From: Rufibacter sp. XAAS-G3-1 | Lineage (GTDB): Bacteria; Bacteroidota; Bacteroidia; Cytophagales; Hymenobacteraceae | Direction of reading: 5' to 3' | NCBI RefSeq assembly: GCF_013623775.1 | Contig: NZ_JABFAM010000010.1 | Coordinates: 93,550 to 157,549 of the forward strand | Length of the DNA: 64,000 nucleotides | In this document: piece after piece, positions 1 to 8,275 of the stretch | Layout: each line of letters begins with the position of its first letter | Position numbering within the stretch: the stretch's first letter is position 1 | Made by a program: the position numbers and the translations under genes | The notes under the pieces: model-generated | Seen by the model: the letters and a program-made list of their open reading frames with translations, nothing else | Database searches by the model: none | What the model was told of the DNA's origin: nothing

Positions 1-34
1 ATAAAACGAAGCTTCTTCCTGTCAGATTATCTTA

Positions 35-194
35 GAGCTTGTTTAAATTTCATCTTTGCGCTACAAACGACCATAAAAAGAACCTGCGTTAACCTTTTTC
101 TCGCACCGTAGCGCTGCTACGCTGCTCAAAAAACGCTTCCGCAGAACCTTTCTCTGGCCGTTTTCGCCAGCAAACCTCAAATTTAAACAAGCTC
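35..194 (+). mobile_element. MITE-like element, copy A
   Basis: A 160-bp non-coding unit is bounded by inverted repeats GAGCTTGTTTAAATTT and its complement, with TTA on both outer sides, which fits a 3-bp target duplication. A nearly identical 160-bp copy lies inverted at 28574-28733. The first 54 bases of the two copies, compared by eye, differ at about one position. It has no coding capacity, so it would depend on a transposase elsewhere. The TNA-type duplication is compatible with IS5-related enzymes, which is inference. An internal GTAGCGCTGCTAC palindrome can form a hairpin. Confidence 0.75.
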
Positions 195-245
195 TTAAAT
201 CATCTACAAGTTGTTTGGTTGTCCTGGAAAAGAATTTGTTTTACT

Positions 246-264
246 CGCTCGCGTCCCGCGAGCG
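246..264. repeat. Short GC-rich hairpin
   Basis: CGCTCGCG and CGCGAGCG pair over a 3-nt loop. A T-run follows only about 15 nt later, so this is not a clean terminator. The rest of 200-524 shows no gene or other recognisable element. Confidence 0.5.
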
Positions 265-524
265 TGATTCTGGTTTAAGGTTTTTTTTTCTTCACTAAGG
301 CTTATTGTTTTTACTTGAATATCAGCTTTTTACTTTCTGGTTTTCAACCTCATTTCATGAAATATGATTAAGAAACCGGAAATACGTTTCCTAACCCATT
401 GAGCAGGTTTGAAGACGATAACCATGGGATAGAAATTCAGATTTATATCGCTAAATGTCTTCGGCCAGCGTTCTCATGAAACAAAATCTTCGCAATTCCA
501 TAATAGAGTTAGTTCCCGGGTTAC

Positions 525-532
525 TACCTTTG
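525..532 (+). promoter_or_regulatory. Bacteroidota -7 box (TACCTTTG)
   Basis: TACCTTTG matches the Bacteroidota TAnnTTTG element and ends 16 nt before the TTG start at 549. No convincing -33 element was found. Confidence 0.45.
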
Positions 533-548
533 CGTTGCCGTTAAACCC

Positions 549-923
549 TTGAAGAGATTTGCCACCATATTGCTTGTAGGCCTGATGCTGACCACGGCGT
601 TCAGCAAAATCTTTATTGTGCTGGATTATGAGGCAAACAAAGATTTCATTTCAAAATTTCTTTGCATTAACCGTGCAACTCCCAAGCTGCAATGCAACGG
701 GAAGTGCTACCTCGTTAAAAAAATGAAGAAGGCAGATCAGGACGGAAGTTCTTCTGCCAAAGACCAAAAAGAGAAGCAGGTAATTACCCTGTTCTATCAG
801 CCGCTGGCAAGCCCAGGCGCAATTCCGCGAATTCCCCAAACCATTTCCTATGCGGTTTCACCGGAAGACCGTCCGGTTGGAGTGCCGCTCTCCATTTTCC
901 ATCCGCCAAAGCCTACGGTATAG
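549..923 (+). CDS. Small membrane-anchored protein with a Cys motif, upstream of TonB receptor
   Basis: This 124-aa protein has a hydrophobic N-terminal segment (about residues 5-24), then C39, C49 and C53 in the motif LQCNGKCYL, a Lys-rich stretch and a Pro-rich tail. The start is TTG at 549. I do not know a named function. Small proteins with this NGKCYL motif occur next to TonB-dependent receptors in Bacteroidota, and the spaced cysteines suggest metal (possibly copper) handling, which is inference. The receptor start lies about 105 nt downstream on the same strand, so co-transcription is likely. The 924-1028 gap holds two small hairpins (GTGGGT/ACCCAC and GGGGT/ACCCC). Confidence 0.65.
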   Translation: MKRFATILLVGLMLTTAFSKIFIVLDYEANKDFISKFLCINRATPKLQCNGKCYLVKKMKKADQDGSSSAKDQKEKQVITLFYQPLASPGAIPRIPQTISYAVSPEDRPVGVPLSIFHPPKPTV

Positions 924-1028
924 GGTGAAGTGAACGTGGGTGTAACCCACCCAGGCGCTAGCTGCTACGGGGTATTTCACCCCGCAAATACGGCTGCACT
1001 TGCTTTTTACAACCGTCAAGGCTTTTCT

Positions 1029-3320
1029 ATGCAAAAATTTATATCAGGATTCATCCTCTGTGTGATGTTGTCCTTCCATGCGCACGCCCAATTCACGGTG
1101 AAAGGGCGGGTAATAGACGCGTATACCAAAGAAGCGCTGGTGGGTGCTTCCGTCTCTCTAAACCAAAGCACCACGGGTACCGTCAGTGGCCGTGATGGCA
1201 GTTTCACCGTTTCTACCAGCCAGCCGCCAGCCTCTCTGCTGGTTTCTTATCTGGGGTACATCACCCAGGAGATGCAGGTGAAGGGGGAATTTGTGCTGGT
1301 GTCACTGGTGCCCTCGGCCAACCAGCTGAACCAGGTGGTGGTGTCGGCCAGCCGGGAGGCGCAGGTTCGTACCCAGACTCCGGTGGCCATCAGTTCCATC
1401 TCCAGCCAGGTGCTGCATGACACCAAGGCCACCACGCTAGACCAAGTCCTCAACAAGGTGAGCGGCGTGTACATGGTGAACCTGGGCAACGAGCAGCACA
1501 CCATGGCCATTCGGCAACCCATTGGCTACAAAAGTCTGTTCCTTTATTTGGAAGACGGCATTCCCATCCGTACCTCCGGCGATTTTAACCACAACGCACT
1601 CATTGAAATCAACATGGCGGCCTTGAAAACCATTGAGGTGATCAGGGGGCCGGCTTCGTCGCTGTACGGGAGTGAGGCCATCGGCGGAGCCGTCAACTTC
1701 ATCACGCAGGCCCCGGCCTCGGTGCCCACCGCCAAAGTACAACTGGAAACCAGTAACCAGGGCTACCGAAGAACCGATTTCAGCGCCTCCAACACCTTGG
1801 GGAAAGTGGGAATTTACGCCGGGGGCTATTACGCGGCGCAGCGCGACGGCATCATCAGCCACAGCGATTTCGATAAACTGGCTTTCACCCTGCGGGCCGA
1901 TTACCGCATCAATGACCGCAGTAAATGGGTCACCTCGGCCACACTGGTAGACTACCAAACCGACCAGACCGGCGGATTGGACAGCACCCGTTTCTTCCGG
2001 AAGGAATACAGCAGCCAGCAGACGTTCACGTACCGCAAGGTGAACGCCCTGCGCCTGAGAAGCACGCTGGAGCACGCCTGGGATGCCACAAACCACACCC
2101 AAGCCACGCTGCTTTTCCGGCAGAACGCCATTGGGCAGAACCCGTTTTACGCCATTTCCAATGTGCGGGGTAATCCCCTGAAAGCGACCGGCGAGATCAA
2201 TGAAGATGCGTTTGCCAGCTACGGGTTTATTGCCCAGCACCGCAAATCGTTTCCGTTTCTGAACGCCTCGCTCATTGCCGGCCTTTCCGCCGATTATAGT
2301 CCGGCCACCTACACTGCTCGTTTCATTGACGTAGACCGCAGCGAAGCGGGCGTTTACACCGGCTTTACGGCTAGTGACTCGCTGCTCACCCACTACGCCG
2401 TAGATTTGCTGAACACTGCCCTCTACACCCAGGCCGAGATTTCACCGGTAGACCAGTTGAAACTGGTGGCGGCCCTGCGGTACGACCGGCTGGATTACAC
2501 GTTCAACAATTACCTGCCGCCCTCGGCGTTTACCGGCGCGCCAGACGAAAAGAATGGCTACAAGCAGTTCTCGCCCAAGCTGGGCCTCACCTATGATTTC
2601 GGGAAGAGCAACGGGGTTTACGCCAACTACAGCCTGGGTTTTGCGCCGCCCCAAATCACCGAACTGTACCGCGGCGTACAAGTGCCCACGCTCCAGCCTT
2701 CAGACTACCGCAGCTACGAAGTGGGCGGCTGGTGGAGTTTTCTGCAGCACAAAGCCTACCTGGACGTGAGCGTCTACCAAATGGAAGGCACCAATGAAAT
2801 TATATCGGTACGGCTGGACGATGGCTCTTACCGAAACCAAAACGCCGGCAGTACCCGCCACCGGGGCGTGGAATACACGCTGCACTACACGCCCCTGGAA
2901 GCGCTTTCCCTCAGAGGCAGCGGCACCAACGCCCGGCACTGGTTTCTGGAGTATGTAGAAAGAGGGGCAAATTACTCGGGCAATGAAATGGCCACCGCGC
3001 CCAACTTTATCTGTAACGCCGAGGTGACCTACAAGCCCGGTTTTCTGAAAGGCCTACGGCTTAACCTGGAGTGGCAACGCGTTGGCGAATACTTCATGGA
3101 CGCCGTTAACAGCGAATCTTACAAGGGCTACCATCTGTTCAACGCCCGGGTGGGCTACACGTTCCGGGGGTTTGAGGCCTGGGTGAACGCCATCAACCTC
3201 TCCAACGAACTCTACGCCACCACCGTGGACAAGTACTCCTATGGCAAAAGCTACCGACAGGGTATTCCGCGCACGTTCAATGTGGGCATCGGTTACCAGT
3301 TCACTGCTAAAGGACAGTAA
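1029..3320 (+). CDS. TonB-dependent outer-membrane receptor with N-terminal carboxypeptidase-regulatory-like domain
   Basis: Outer-membrane active-transport receptor of about 763 aa. I chose ATG 1029 because it begins a signal peptide (MQKFISGFILCVMLSFHAHA) followed at once by a CarboxypepD_reg-like domain (FTVKGRVIDA...). An open frame continues upstream to 930 but is not protein-like. A plug domain follows, with the typical segment IEVIRGPASSLYGSEAIGGA, then a 22-strand-type barrel ending near FNVGIGYQF. The substrate is not identified. The Cys-motif small protein before it and the CxCC Asp-box lipoprotein after it suggest a metal or metal-complex uptake locus. Family assignment is secure; the substrate is inference. 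Confidence 0.92.
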   Translation: MQKFISGFILCVMLSFHAHAQFTVKGRVIDAYTKEALVGASVSLNQSTTGTVSGRDGSFTVSTSQPPASLLVSYLGYITQEMQVKGEFVLVSLVPSANQLNQVVVSASREAQVRTQTPVAISSISSQVLHDTKATTLDQVLNKVSGVYMVNLGNEQHTMAIRQPIGYKSLFLYLEDGIPIRTSGDFNHNALIEINMAALKTIEVIRGPASSLYGSEAIGGAVNFITQAPASVPTAKVQLETSNQGYRRTDFSASNTLGKVGIYAGGYYAAQRDGIISHSDFDKLAFTLRADYRINDRSKWVTSATLVDYQTDQTGGLDSTRFFRKEYSSQQTFTYRKVNALRLRSTLEHAWDATNHTQATLLFRQNAIGQNPFYAISNVRGNPLKATGEINEDAFASYGFIAQHRKSFPFLNASLIAGLSADYSPATYTARFIDVDRSEAGVYTGFTASDSLLTHYAVDLLNTALYTQAEISPVDQLKLVAALRYDRLDYTFNNYLPPSAFTGAPDEKNGYKQFSPKLGLTYDFGKSNGVYANYSLGFAPPQITELYRGVQVPTLQPSDYRSYEVGGWWSFLQHKAYLDVSVYQMEGTNEIISVRLDDGSYRNQNAGSTRHRGVEYTLHYTPLEALSLRGSGTNARHWFLEYVERGANYSGNEMATAPNFICNAEVTYKPGFLKGLRLNLEWQRVGEYFMDAVNSESYKGYHLFNARVGYTFRGFEAWVNAINLSNELYATTVDKYSYGKSYRQGIPRTFNVGIGYQFTAKGQ

Positions 3321-3364
3321 TACTACACAGCCCTAAACAGCTATGCAGCCATTCCCCTAATCCA

Positions 3365-3455
3365 GCATTTTGTCCATCCTGAACGTATCTTGTGGGCGAA
3401 CTAGAAAGACATCAAATAAATGCCTTTGCCGTTCGCTCACAAGTTCTTCAAAATA
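3365..3455. repeat. GTCATCCTGAAAGG-type inverted repeat, diverged copy
   Basis: Starts TTTGTCCATCCTGAACG, contains CTTGTGGGCGAACTAGAAAG and a partly complementary right arm GTTCGCTCACAAGTTC. Same family as copies at 16931, 36625 and 48990. Confidence 0.6.
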
Positions 3456-3508
3456 AAAAAATGGGTTTATGGGCTGTTTCTCTGATTTTAGGGCCAAACA
3501 GCACCAAC

Positions 3509-3548
3509 CGGTTTTAGGCCTCTTTTCCCAAAAACAGCCCTTAAACGA
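3509..3548. repeat. GTTTTAGGCC palindrome (imperfect)
   Basis: CGGTTTTAGGCC and CCCTTAAACG form an imperfect hairpin of the window-wide palindrome family. It lies 36 nt before the Asp-box gene. Confidence 0.55.
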
Positions 3549-3584
3549 ATTTCTCCAACAAAAAACCTTTCCGTTAAGACACGC

Positions 3585-4832
3585 ATGAAATCATTTTGTA
3601 TCAAGCCAATTGCCTTTTTAAGTGTACTCGTTCTTTTACTAACCGGCTGCCAGCCGAAGCCTGCGGAGGAGGAACTAACGGTGAAAAGGATTTCCCTGGC
3701 GAACCTGAAAGCCTCCTGCCCTTACCTCACCAAAGACCACCAAGGCAACCCGGTGTTGTGCTGGGTGCAGGCGCAGGACACGACGGGGAACTTTCTGTTG
3801 ATGTACGCCCGCTCCGCGGATGGCGGCAAAACCTTTGGGCAGGCAACAGCCATTCCTACCTCTGTCGGCGTTTATCCGCACGATGAGAATCTATCCAAGC
3901 TGCTGTTCAAACCCAACGGCGACCTGCTGGCCATGTTTGCCGTGCAAAATCCGAACCCCGAGAACACCTACGCCGGTCTGGTGAAATACTCCCAGTCTTT
4001 TGACGGCGGAAAAACCTGGACGGCAGCCCGCCAATTGGCGCAGGATGCCCAGAACAGCATTGATGAACGGTACTTTGACATCGCCCTGCTGCCCACCGGC
4101 GAAGTGGCCGCCATCTGGCTGGACTCGCGCAAGAACACGCCCAAAGAAGGCTCCAGCCTTTATTTCTCCAGCACCAGCGGCCGCCACGGGTTTACCTATG
4201 AGAAAGTGATTGACCAACAGCTCTGCCAATGCTGCCGCACCGATTTGTTTGTAGACGGAAACGGCCAGCTTCACGCCGCCTACCGCGCCATCCTCAACGA
4301 CAGCATCAGAGACATGATGCACCTGGTTTCGGCTGATAACGGCCAAACCTTCATGCCGCGCGAGCGCATCAGCCCAGACAATTGGGTGATTGATGGCTGT
4401 CCGCACACCGGCCCTACGCTGGCCTGGAACCAGAATGGCTTGCATGCCGCCTGGTACACCATGGGCGGGGGCAGGGGCGTGTTTTACAGCCATAAAAACG
4501 GAGAAGCCCCGTTCGCCCCGCGCGAGGCCGTTAGTCAGTTGCCCTCGGCCAAACACCCGCAACTCACCAGTTACGGCGAGAACCAACTGGCCTTGGTGTG
4601 GGATGAACAGGTACCTACCCCCGGCAAATTCAGCAGCCGGATTGGGTTACAACTCAGAGACACCTCGGGCAAACCCATCAAACATGCATACCTCACGGCT
4701 GACTCCACCAACACCACCCACCCCGTCATTCTGGGCCTGGACAATGCATCTATCCTGGTAGCCTACACCCAGAAGCAGGAGAAAAACAGTGAAGTTTGGT
4801 ACCAGGTAGTAAAGCACGAAAAAACCAACTAA
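3585..4832 (+). CDS. Asp-box (sialidase-fold) lipoprotein with CxCC motif
   Basis: A 415-aa predicted lipoprotein: signal peptide with lipobox LTGC (C22). Asp-box/BNR repeats are visible, for example SADGGKTF near residue 77 and SFDGGKTW near 141, so it should fold as a six-bladed propeller. It lacks clear sialidase catalytic features, and the motif QLCQCCRTD near residues 212-220 plus DGCPHTGP near 268 mark a distinct subfamily. The cysteines could bind metal or haem, which is inference. It lies on the same strand behind the TonB receptor and probably works with it at the cell surface. Exo-alpha-sialidase would be an over-annotation. Confidence 0.8.
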   Translation: MKSFCIKPIAFLSVLVLLLTGCQPKPAEEELTVKRISLANLKASCPYLTKDHQGNPVLCWVQAQDTTGNFLLMYARSADGGKTFGQATAIPTSVGVYPHDENLSKLLFKPNGDLLAMFAVQNPNPENTYAGLVKYSQSFDGGKTWTAARQLAQDAQNSIDERYFDIALLPTGEVAAIWLDSRKNTPKEGSSLYFSSTSGRHGFTYEKVIDQQLCQCCRTDLFVDGNGQLHAAYRAILNDSIRDMMHLVSADNGQTFMPRERISPDNWVIDGCPHTGPTLAWNQNGLHAAWYTMGGGRGVFYSHKNGEAPFAPREAVSQLPSAKHPQLTSYGENQLALVWDEQVPTPGKFSSRIGLQLRDTSGKPIKHAYLTADSTNTTHPVILGLDNASILVAYTQKQEKNSEVWYQVVKHEKTN

Positions 4833-4860
4833 TCCTTTCCTCAACTTCCTTCTGAAAGCA

Positions 4861-4906
4861 AGAGCGTTTCAAGTCTGTTTTTTGGAAAACAGACTTGAAA
4901 CGCTCT
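4861..4906 (+). terminator. Perfect 21-bp hairpin, terminator-like
   Basis: Two 21-nt arms beginning AGAGCGTTTCAAGTCTG enclose a 4-nt loop 28 nt after the Asp-box gene stop. This is a near-perfect member of the palindrome family. Confidence 0.75.
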
Positions 4907-4964
4907 TTGGGTAAATAGTAGTCATACCTCTATTTATTGAATGAGTGAATGAATGAGTGAATGG

Positions 4965-5500
4965 AGTGCGTTGGAAAGAGTTGGTGGAGCGTCAGAACCC
5001 ACCCCCACCCCTCCGAGGAGGGGAATACGCCTTTGCTGGGGAATAGCGGCATTACAATTAATAACCGCTACTACGGCGCGGATTTACTTCCGTGACTTAT
5101 GGAAGCATTATCGAAAGTCACGGAAGTAAATCCGCGCCGTAGTGCCATAGAAAAAGGGTTTTTCACTTACTTTCCCCAGTTCCAGTCTTCCCCGAGCGCG
5201 CCTCGCTTTTGGCCCTAGATAGACAAAATAGAAGAGAGACAAACCTTTCAGGCCGAAAGGGCAGTGCGAGAGGGGAAGACGGGGCCCCGCGGCCGTGAGC
5301 GCTTACCGCCAAAGATGAAACAATACAGCACTTGCACCCACGCAAAAAGCGGAAAAGCCAGGGGAACAGCAAGAGGCGTGCACCCACCAATACCTACGCA
5401 AAAAGCAGACAAGCCAGGGGAACAGCAAACTGCATACACCTATCTCTCCAAGGAAGCCAATCCCAGGCAGAGGCTAAACCGCAGAAATAAACCCATAAAA
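4965..5500 (+). repeat. Long dispersed structured repeat, copy 1
   Basis: The copy begins with a CAGAACCCACCCC...GAGGAGGGGAATACGCC segment and carries a core at about 5174-5400 shared with copies 2-4 (24880, 30210 and 53970). In the core, GTCTTCCCC pairs with GGGGAAGAC around GC-rich inner helices. Open frames of 60-80 codons on the minus strand recur in every copy but look like by-products of GC-rich repeat sequence. The copy sits between convergent genes. Confidence 0.8.
5070..5143. repeat. 29-bp stem hairpin (GCGCGGATTTACTTCCGTGA)
   Basis: Perfect 29-bp arms at 5070-5098 and 5115-5143 with a 16-nt loop, inside long repeat copy 1. A similar hairpin lies at 54295-54357, and half-arms occur near 30305 and 59583. 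Confidence 0.8.
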
Positions 5501-5584
5501 GTATAAAGAGCTTACTAAAGCAGGCCCTTCACCTTTTGCACTTCTGGCCTGTTTTTCAGAAAACAAGCCAAAAACAGGCTCCCA

Positions 5585-8122
5585 CTACCCTTCAGACCGC
5601 AGCACTTCCAGCGGTGACCGGTTCACCACGGCTCGGCTGTTGAACAGCCCAATGAATACCGTTAGAGAGGAAATGAGCAGGAATAACAAAAGCACCGGCC
5701 AAAGTTCAGGCGTAAACGTGGTCTCAAAACTATACTTTGCCAGTGCCCAACTGCCAATCAAAGACAGGACAATGCCCGTTCCGGCAGCCAGGCCCCCTAA
5801 AAAGAAGTACTCCAGAGCGGTGATAAGGAAAATCTGTTTGCGGTTGGCGCCTAAGGTGCGGAGCAAGACACTTTCCTGCCTGCGCTGGTACTTGCTGATG
5901 AGCACCGAGGAAATGAGCACCACCAGTCCGGTAATGATGCTGAACCCGGCCATAAACCTGATTACAAAGCCAATCTTATCCAGCAGTTCATCCATCACAC
6001 TCAGAATCAGTTCCAGGTCAATGATGGAAATATTGGGGAATTGCCGTACCACCGCCTGCTGAAATCTTGCCGAAGTTTCAGCGGTGGGCACTTTGGTCAT
6101 GAGCACATGGAACTGTGGGGCGGCTTCCAGCACGCCTATTGGGAAAATCACCCTGAAATTGGTTTGGATGCGGTTCCAGTCTACTTCCCGTAGACTCCCT
6201 ACCACCGTGGGAATAAGTGCGCCTTGCACGTTGAACACAATTTTATCGCCCACCTCTACCCTAATCCGCTCGGCGTAATTCTGGTCTAAGGAAACGTAGA
6301 CGGTGTCTTCCGGGGAAAGTACTTTGCCGTGCCAGGTTCCTTCCACCACCCTTTCGGCATTAGTGAGAGTACTTCTAAAAGTAGATCTAATTTCGCGCTG
6401 GAAGGCCCGGGGGGAAACGCCGGCGGTGCTGTCTTCTTCCACCTGGTCGGCCGTGAGGCCGTTGATTTCCTCCATGCGCATGGTCACAATGGGCACCTCC
6501 TGCAGTACCGGCAATCCCTGTTGTTTGGTGAGCGCGGCTACGGCTTCCCGCTGCCCCTGCTGGATGTCAAACAAGACCATGTTGGGCTGGTTCTCGCGGG
6601 CCGACAGCGTCACTTGGTTCAATAAAATAGTTTGCACAAAATACAGCGTACTGATGAAGGCGGTGCCCAGCCCGATGGAAACAATAAGGATCAGCGTCTG
6701 GTTATTGGGCCGGAACAGGTTCGCCAGCCCCTGCCGCCAGAGGTAACTCCACGACTCGGGAAAGAACCGCCGCACCGTCCACATCAAGCCCCAAGCCATT
6801 CCGGTCAGAACCAGAAATCCGGCCAGAACACCTAAGGTAAAGTAAGCCGCCTCTCTCAGTTTTTCGGTCTGCAGGTACGTGAACCCGAAGATGAACAGCA
6901 GAATAAGGCCATATACCAACCATTTCAGCGGGTCTCTGAACATGCCGGTACTCTCCAATGACAACCGCAGTGTATTGAGCGGCGACACGTTTCTGATGCT
7001 TACCAGCGGCAGTAGCGAGAACAACAAGGAGATCATCAGCCCCAGTCCGATGCCCTGCAGAATGGCCAGCCACGAGATGGCGACGGTGATCTTAATGGGT
7101 AACATATCTTGCAACACCTGCGGCAACAACTGCTGCACCAAGGTTCCCAGCGCGGCCCCCAGTATAGACCCCAGCAACCCGATGCCCAGTATCTGAATCA
7201 CGTAAATCAGGAAAGCCTGCGTGGCACTCACGCCCAGGCACCGCAGAATGGCAATGGAACGCAGTTTCTCCCTGATGTACACGTGAATGGCACTCGCCAC
7301 GCCAATACTGCCCAACAGCAAAGCAATGAACCCTACCAAGGCCAGAAAACTGGTGAGATCCTTGAAAGAACGGCCCATGTCTTCGCGCTGCGTCTCAATG
7401 GTTTCGGTGTTCAGGGCTTCTTTCTCCAGCCGGGGCTCCAGCTTGTCTACCAGTTGCTTGATATTTGTGGGTGTATCATACTTGTAGTAGAAGAGGTAAT
7501 TGATGCGGCTGCCCTTCTGTTCTAATCCCGTTTGCGGCAGAAAACGCAGTGGAATATACACCGCCGGAGCCACCGTGGCCGAAATGCCCGTCTGCCCCGG
7601 CGCTTTGTTCAGGATGCCGGCAATCTGGAACGTCACCTCGCCCACTTTGATGGAATCGCCAATCTGGGCATTAAACTGAAGCATAAGGGTTTTGTCTACC
7701 AGCGCCTGTTGTCCGTTCCGGAAGCTTTGGGCCGCAGAGGCGGGTACCGTCTCCAAGGCTCCGTAGTAGGGGAATTGACCTTCCAACGCCCGTATCTGCA
7801 CCAATCTGGTGCCCTGACTTTTGGGGAACAGAATCATGGAGGCGAAGCTCCGTTCTCTGGAGCGGCGGTTGCCCAAGGAGTCTAGCAGCGGCAACATCTT
7901 AGGATCAACCGGCCGGTTACTCGATATCACCAGATCGGCCCCGATCAATTCCTTGGCCTGGTTGTCAATATCTGCGCGCAGGTTGTAGCCAAACGAGAAG
8001 ATAGCCACCAACGCCGCTATGCCCAGTATGATGGACGAGATGAAAAGAAACAGCCGTGAACGGTTCCGGCGGCTATCTCGCCACGCCATCTGCACCAGCC
8101 ACGGAAAATTGAGTTTATACAT
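5585..8122 (-). CDS. ABC transporter permease, FtsX/YbbP type
   Basis: An 845-aa inner-membrane permease with an N-terminal transmembrane anchor (about 21-45), a MacB-like periplasmic domain, an FtsX block at about 265-385, a further membrane pair near 405-460, a second periplasmic domain and a C-terminal FtsX block at about 720-830. This double-FtsX layout is that of YbbP-type exporters, which pair with a LolD/YbbA-like ATPase. That ATPase lies 153 nt upstream on the same strand, and a TesA-like esterase is divergent, as in the ybbA-ybbP-tesA cluster of other bacteria. The substrate is unknown; lipid or lipoprotein export is the usual guess. Confidence 0.9.
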   Translation of the reverse strand: MYKLNFPWLVQMAWRDSRRNRSRLFLFISSIILGIAALVAIFSFGYNLRADIDNQAKELIGADLVISSNRPVDPKMLPLLDSLGNRRSRERSFASMILFPKSQGTRLVQIRALEGQFPYYGALETVPASAAQSFRNGQQALVDKTLMLQFNAQIGDSIKVGEVTFQIAGILNKAPGQTGISATVAPAVYIPLRFLPQTGLEQKGSRINYLFYYKYDTPTNIKQLVDKLEPRLEKEALNTETIETQREDMGRSFKDLTSFLALVGFIALLLGSIGVASAIHVYIREKLRSIAILRCLGVSATQAFLIYVIQILGIGLLGSILGAALGTLVQQLLPQVLQDMLPIKITVAISWLAILQGIGLGLMISLLFSLLPLVSIRNVSPLNTLRLSLESTGMFRDPLKWLVYGLILLFIFGFTYLQTEKLREAAYFTLGVLAGFLVLTGMAWGLMWTVRRFFPESWSYLWRQGLANLFRPNNQTLILIVSIGLGTAFISTLYFVQTILLNQVTLSARENQPNMVLFDIQQGQREAVAALTKQQGLPVLQEVPIVTMRMEEINGLTADQVEEDSTAGVSPRAFQREIRSTFRSTLTNAERVVEGTWHGKVLSPEDTVYVSLDQNYAERIRVEVGDKIVFNVQGALIPTVVGSLREVDWNRIQTNFRVIFPIGVLEAAPQFHVLMTKVPTAETSARFQQAVVRQFPNISIIDLELILSVMDELLDKIGFVIRFMAGFSIITGLVVLISSVLISKYQRRQESVLLRTLGANRKQIFLITALEYFFLGGLAAGTGIVLSLIGSWALAKYSFETTFTPELWPVLLLFLLISSLTVFIGLFNSRAVVNRSPLEVLRSEG

Positions 8123-8239
8123 TCAGATAAGATCCTAATTACTAACTTACTACTTTGCAGCAGCACTTTAGCTTTTTTAATTTACAACGTTAATATTTAA
8201 CCGCCAGAAGAAAGACTTTCTAATGCCTCACAAAAGGCA

Positions 8240-8275
8240 GCATCTTCAAATCTCCTAATTTTCAAATCTTCAAAT
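8240..8275. repeat. AATCTTCAAATCTCC-type low-complexity repeat
   Basis: CATCTTCAAATCTCCTAATTTTCAAATCTTCAAATT-type sequence just after the ATPase stop. The same wording recurs at 13968-14100. No function is seen. Confidence 0.45.

Noticed and set aside
930..1028. In-frame extension of the TonB receptor with a GNAT-like NTAALAFYNRQGF string
   Set aside because: It precedes a perfect signal peptide at 1029; the match is short and probably chance.
1437..2393. Long antisense ORFs over the TonB receptor (318 codons) and other genes
   Set aside because: Shadow frames caused by high third-position GC; composition is unlike real proteins and no family motifs occur.
3585..4832. Functional exo-sialidase
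   Set aside because: Asp-box repeats show the fold only; catalytic Arg triad context was not seen and the neighbours do not suggest sialic acid use.
5163..5440. Minus-strand ORFs of 60-80 codons in the long repeat (also near 25000, 30400, 54400)
   Set aside because: They overlap in several frames, vary in start and end between copies, and have an Arg/Ala/Pro-rich make-up expected from GC-rich non-coding repeat.
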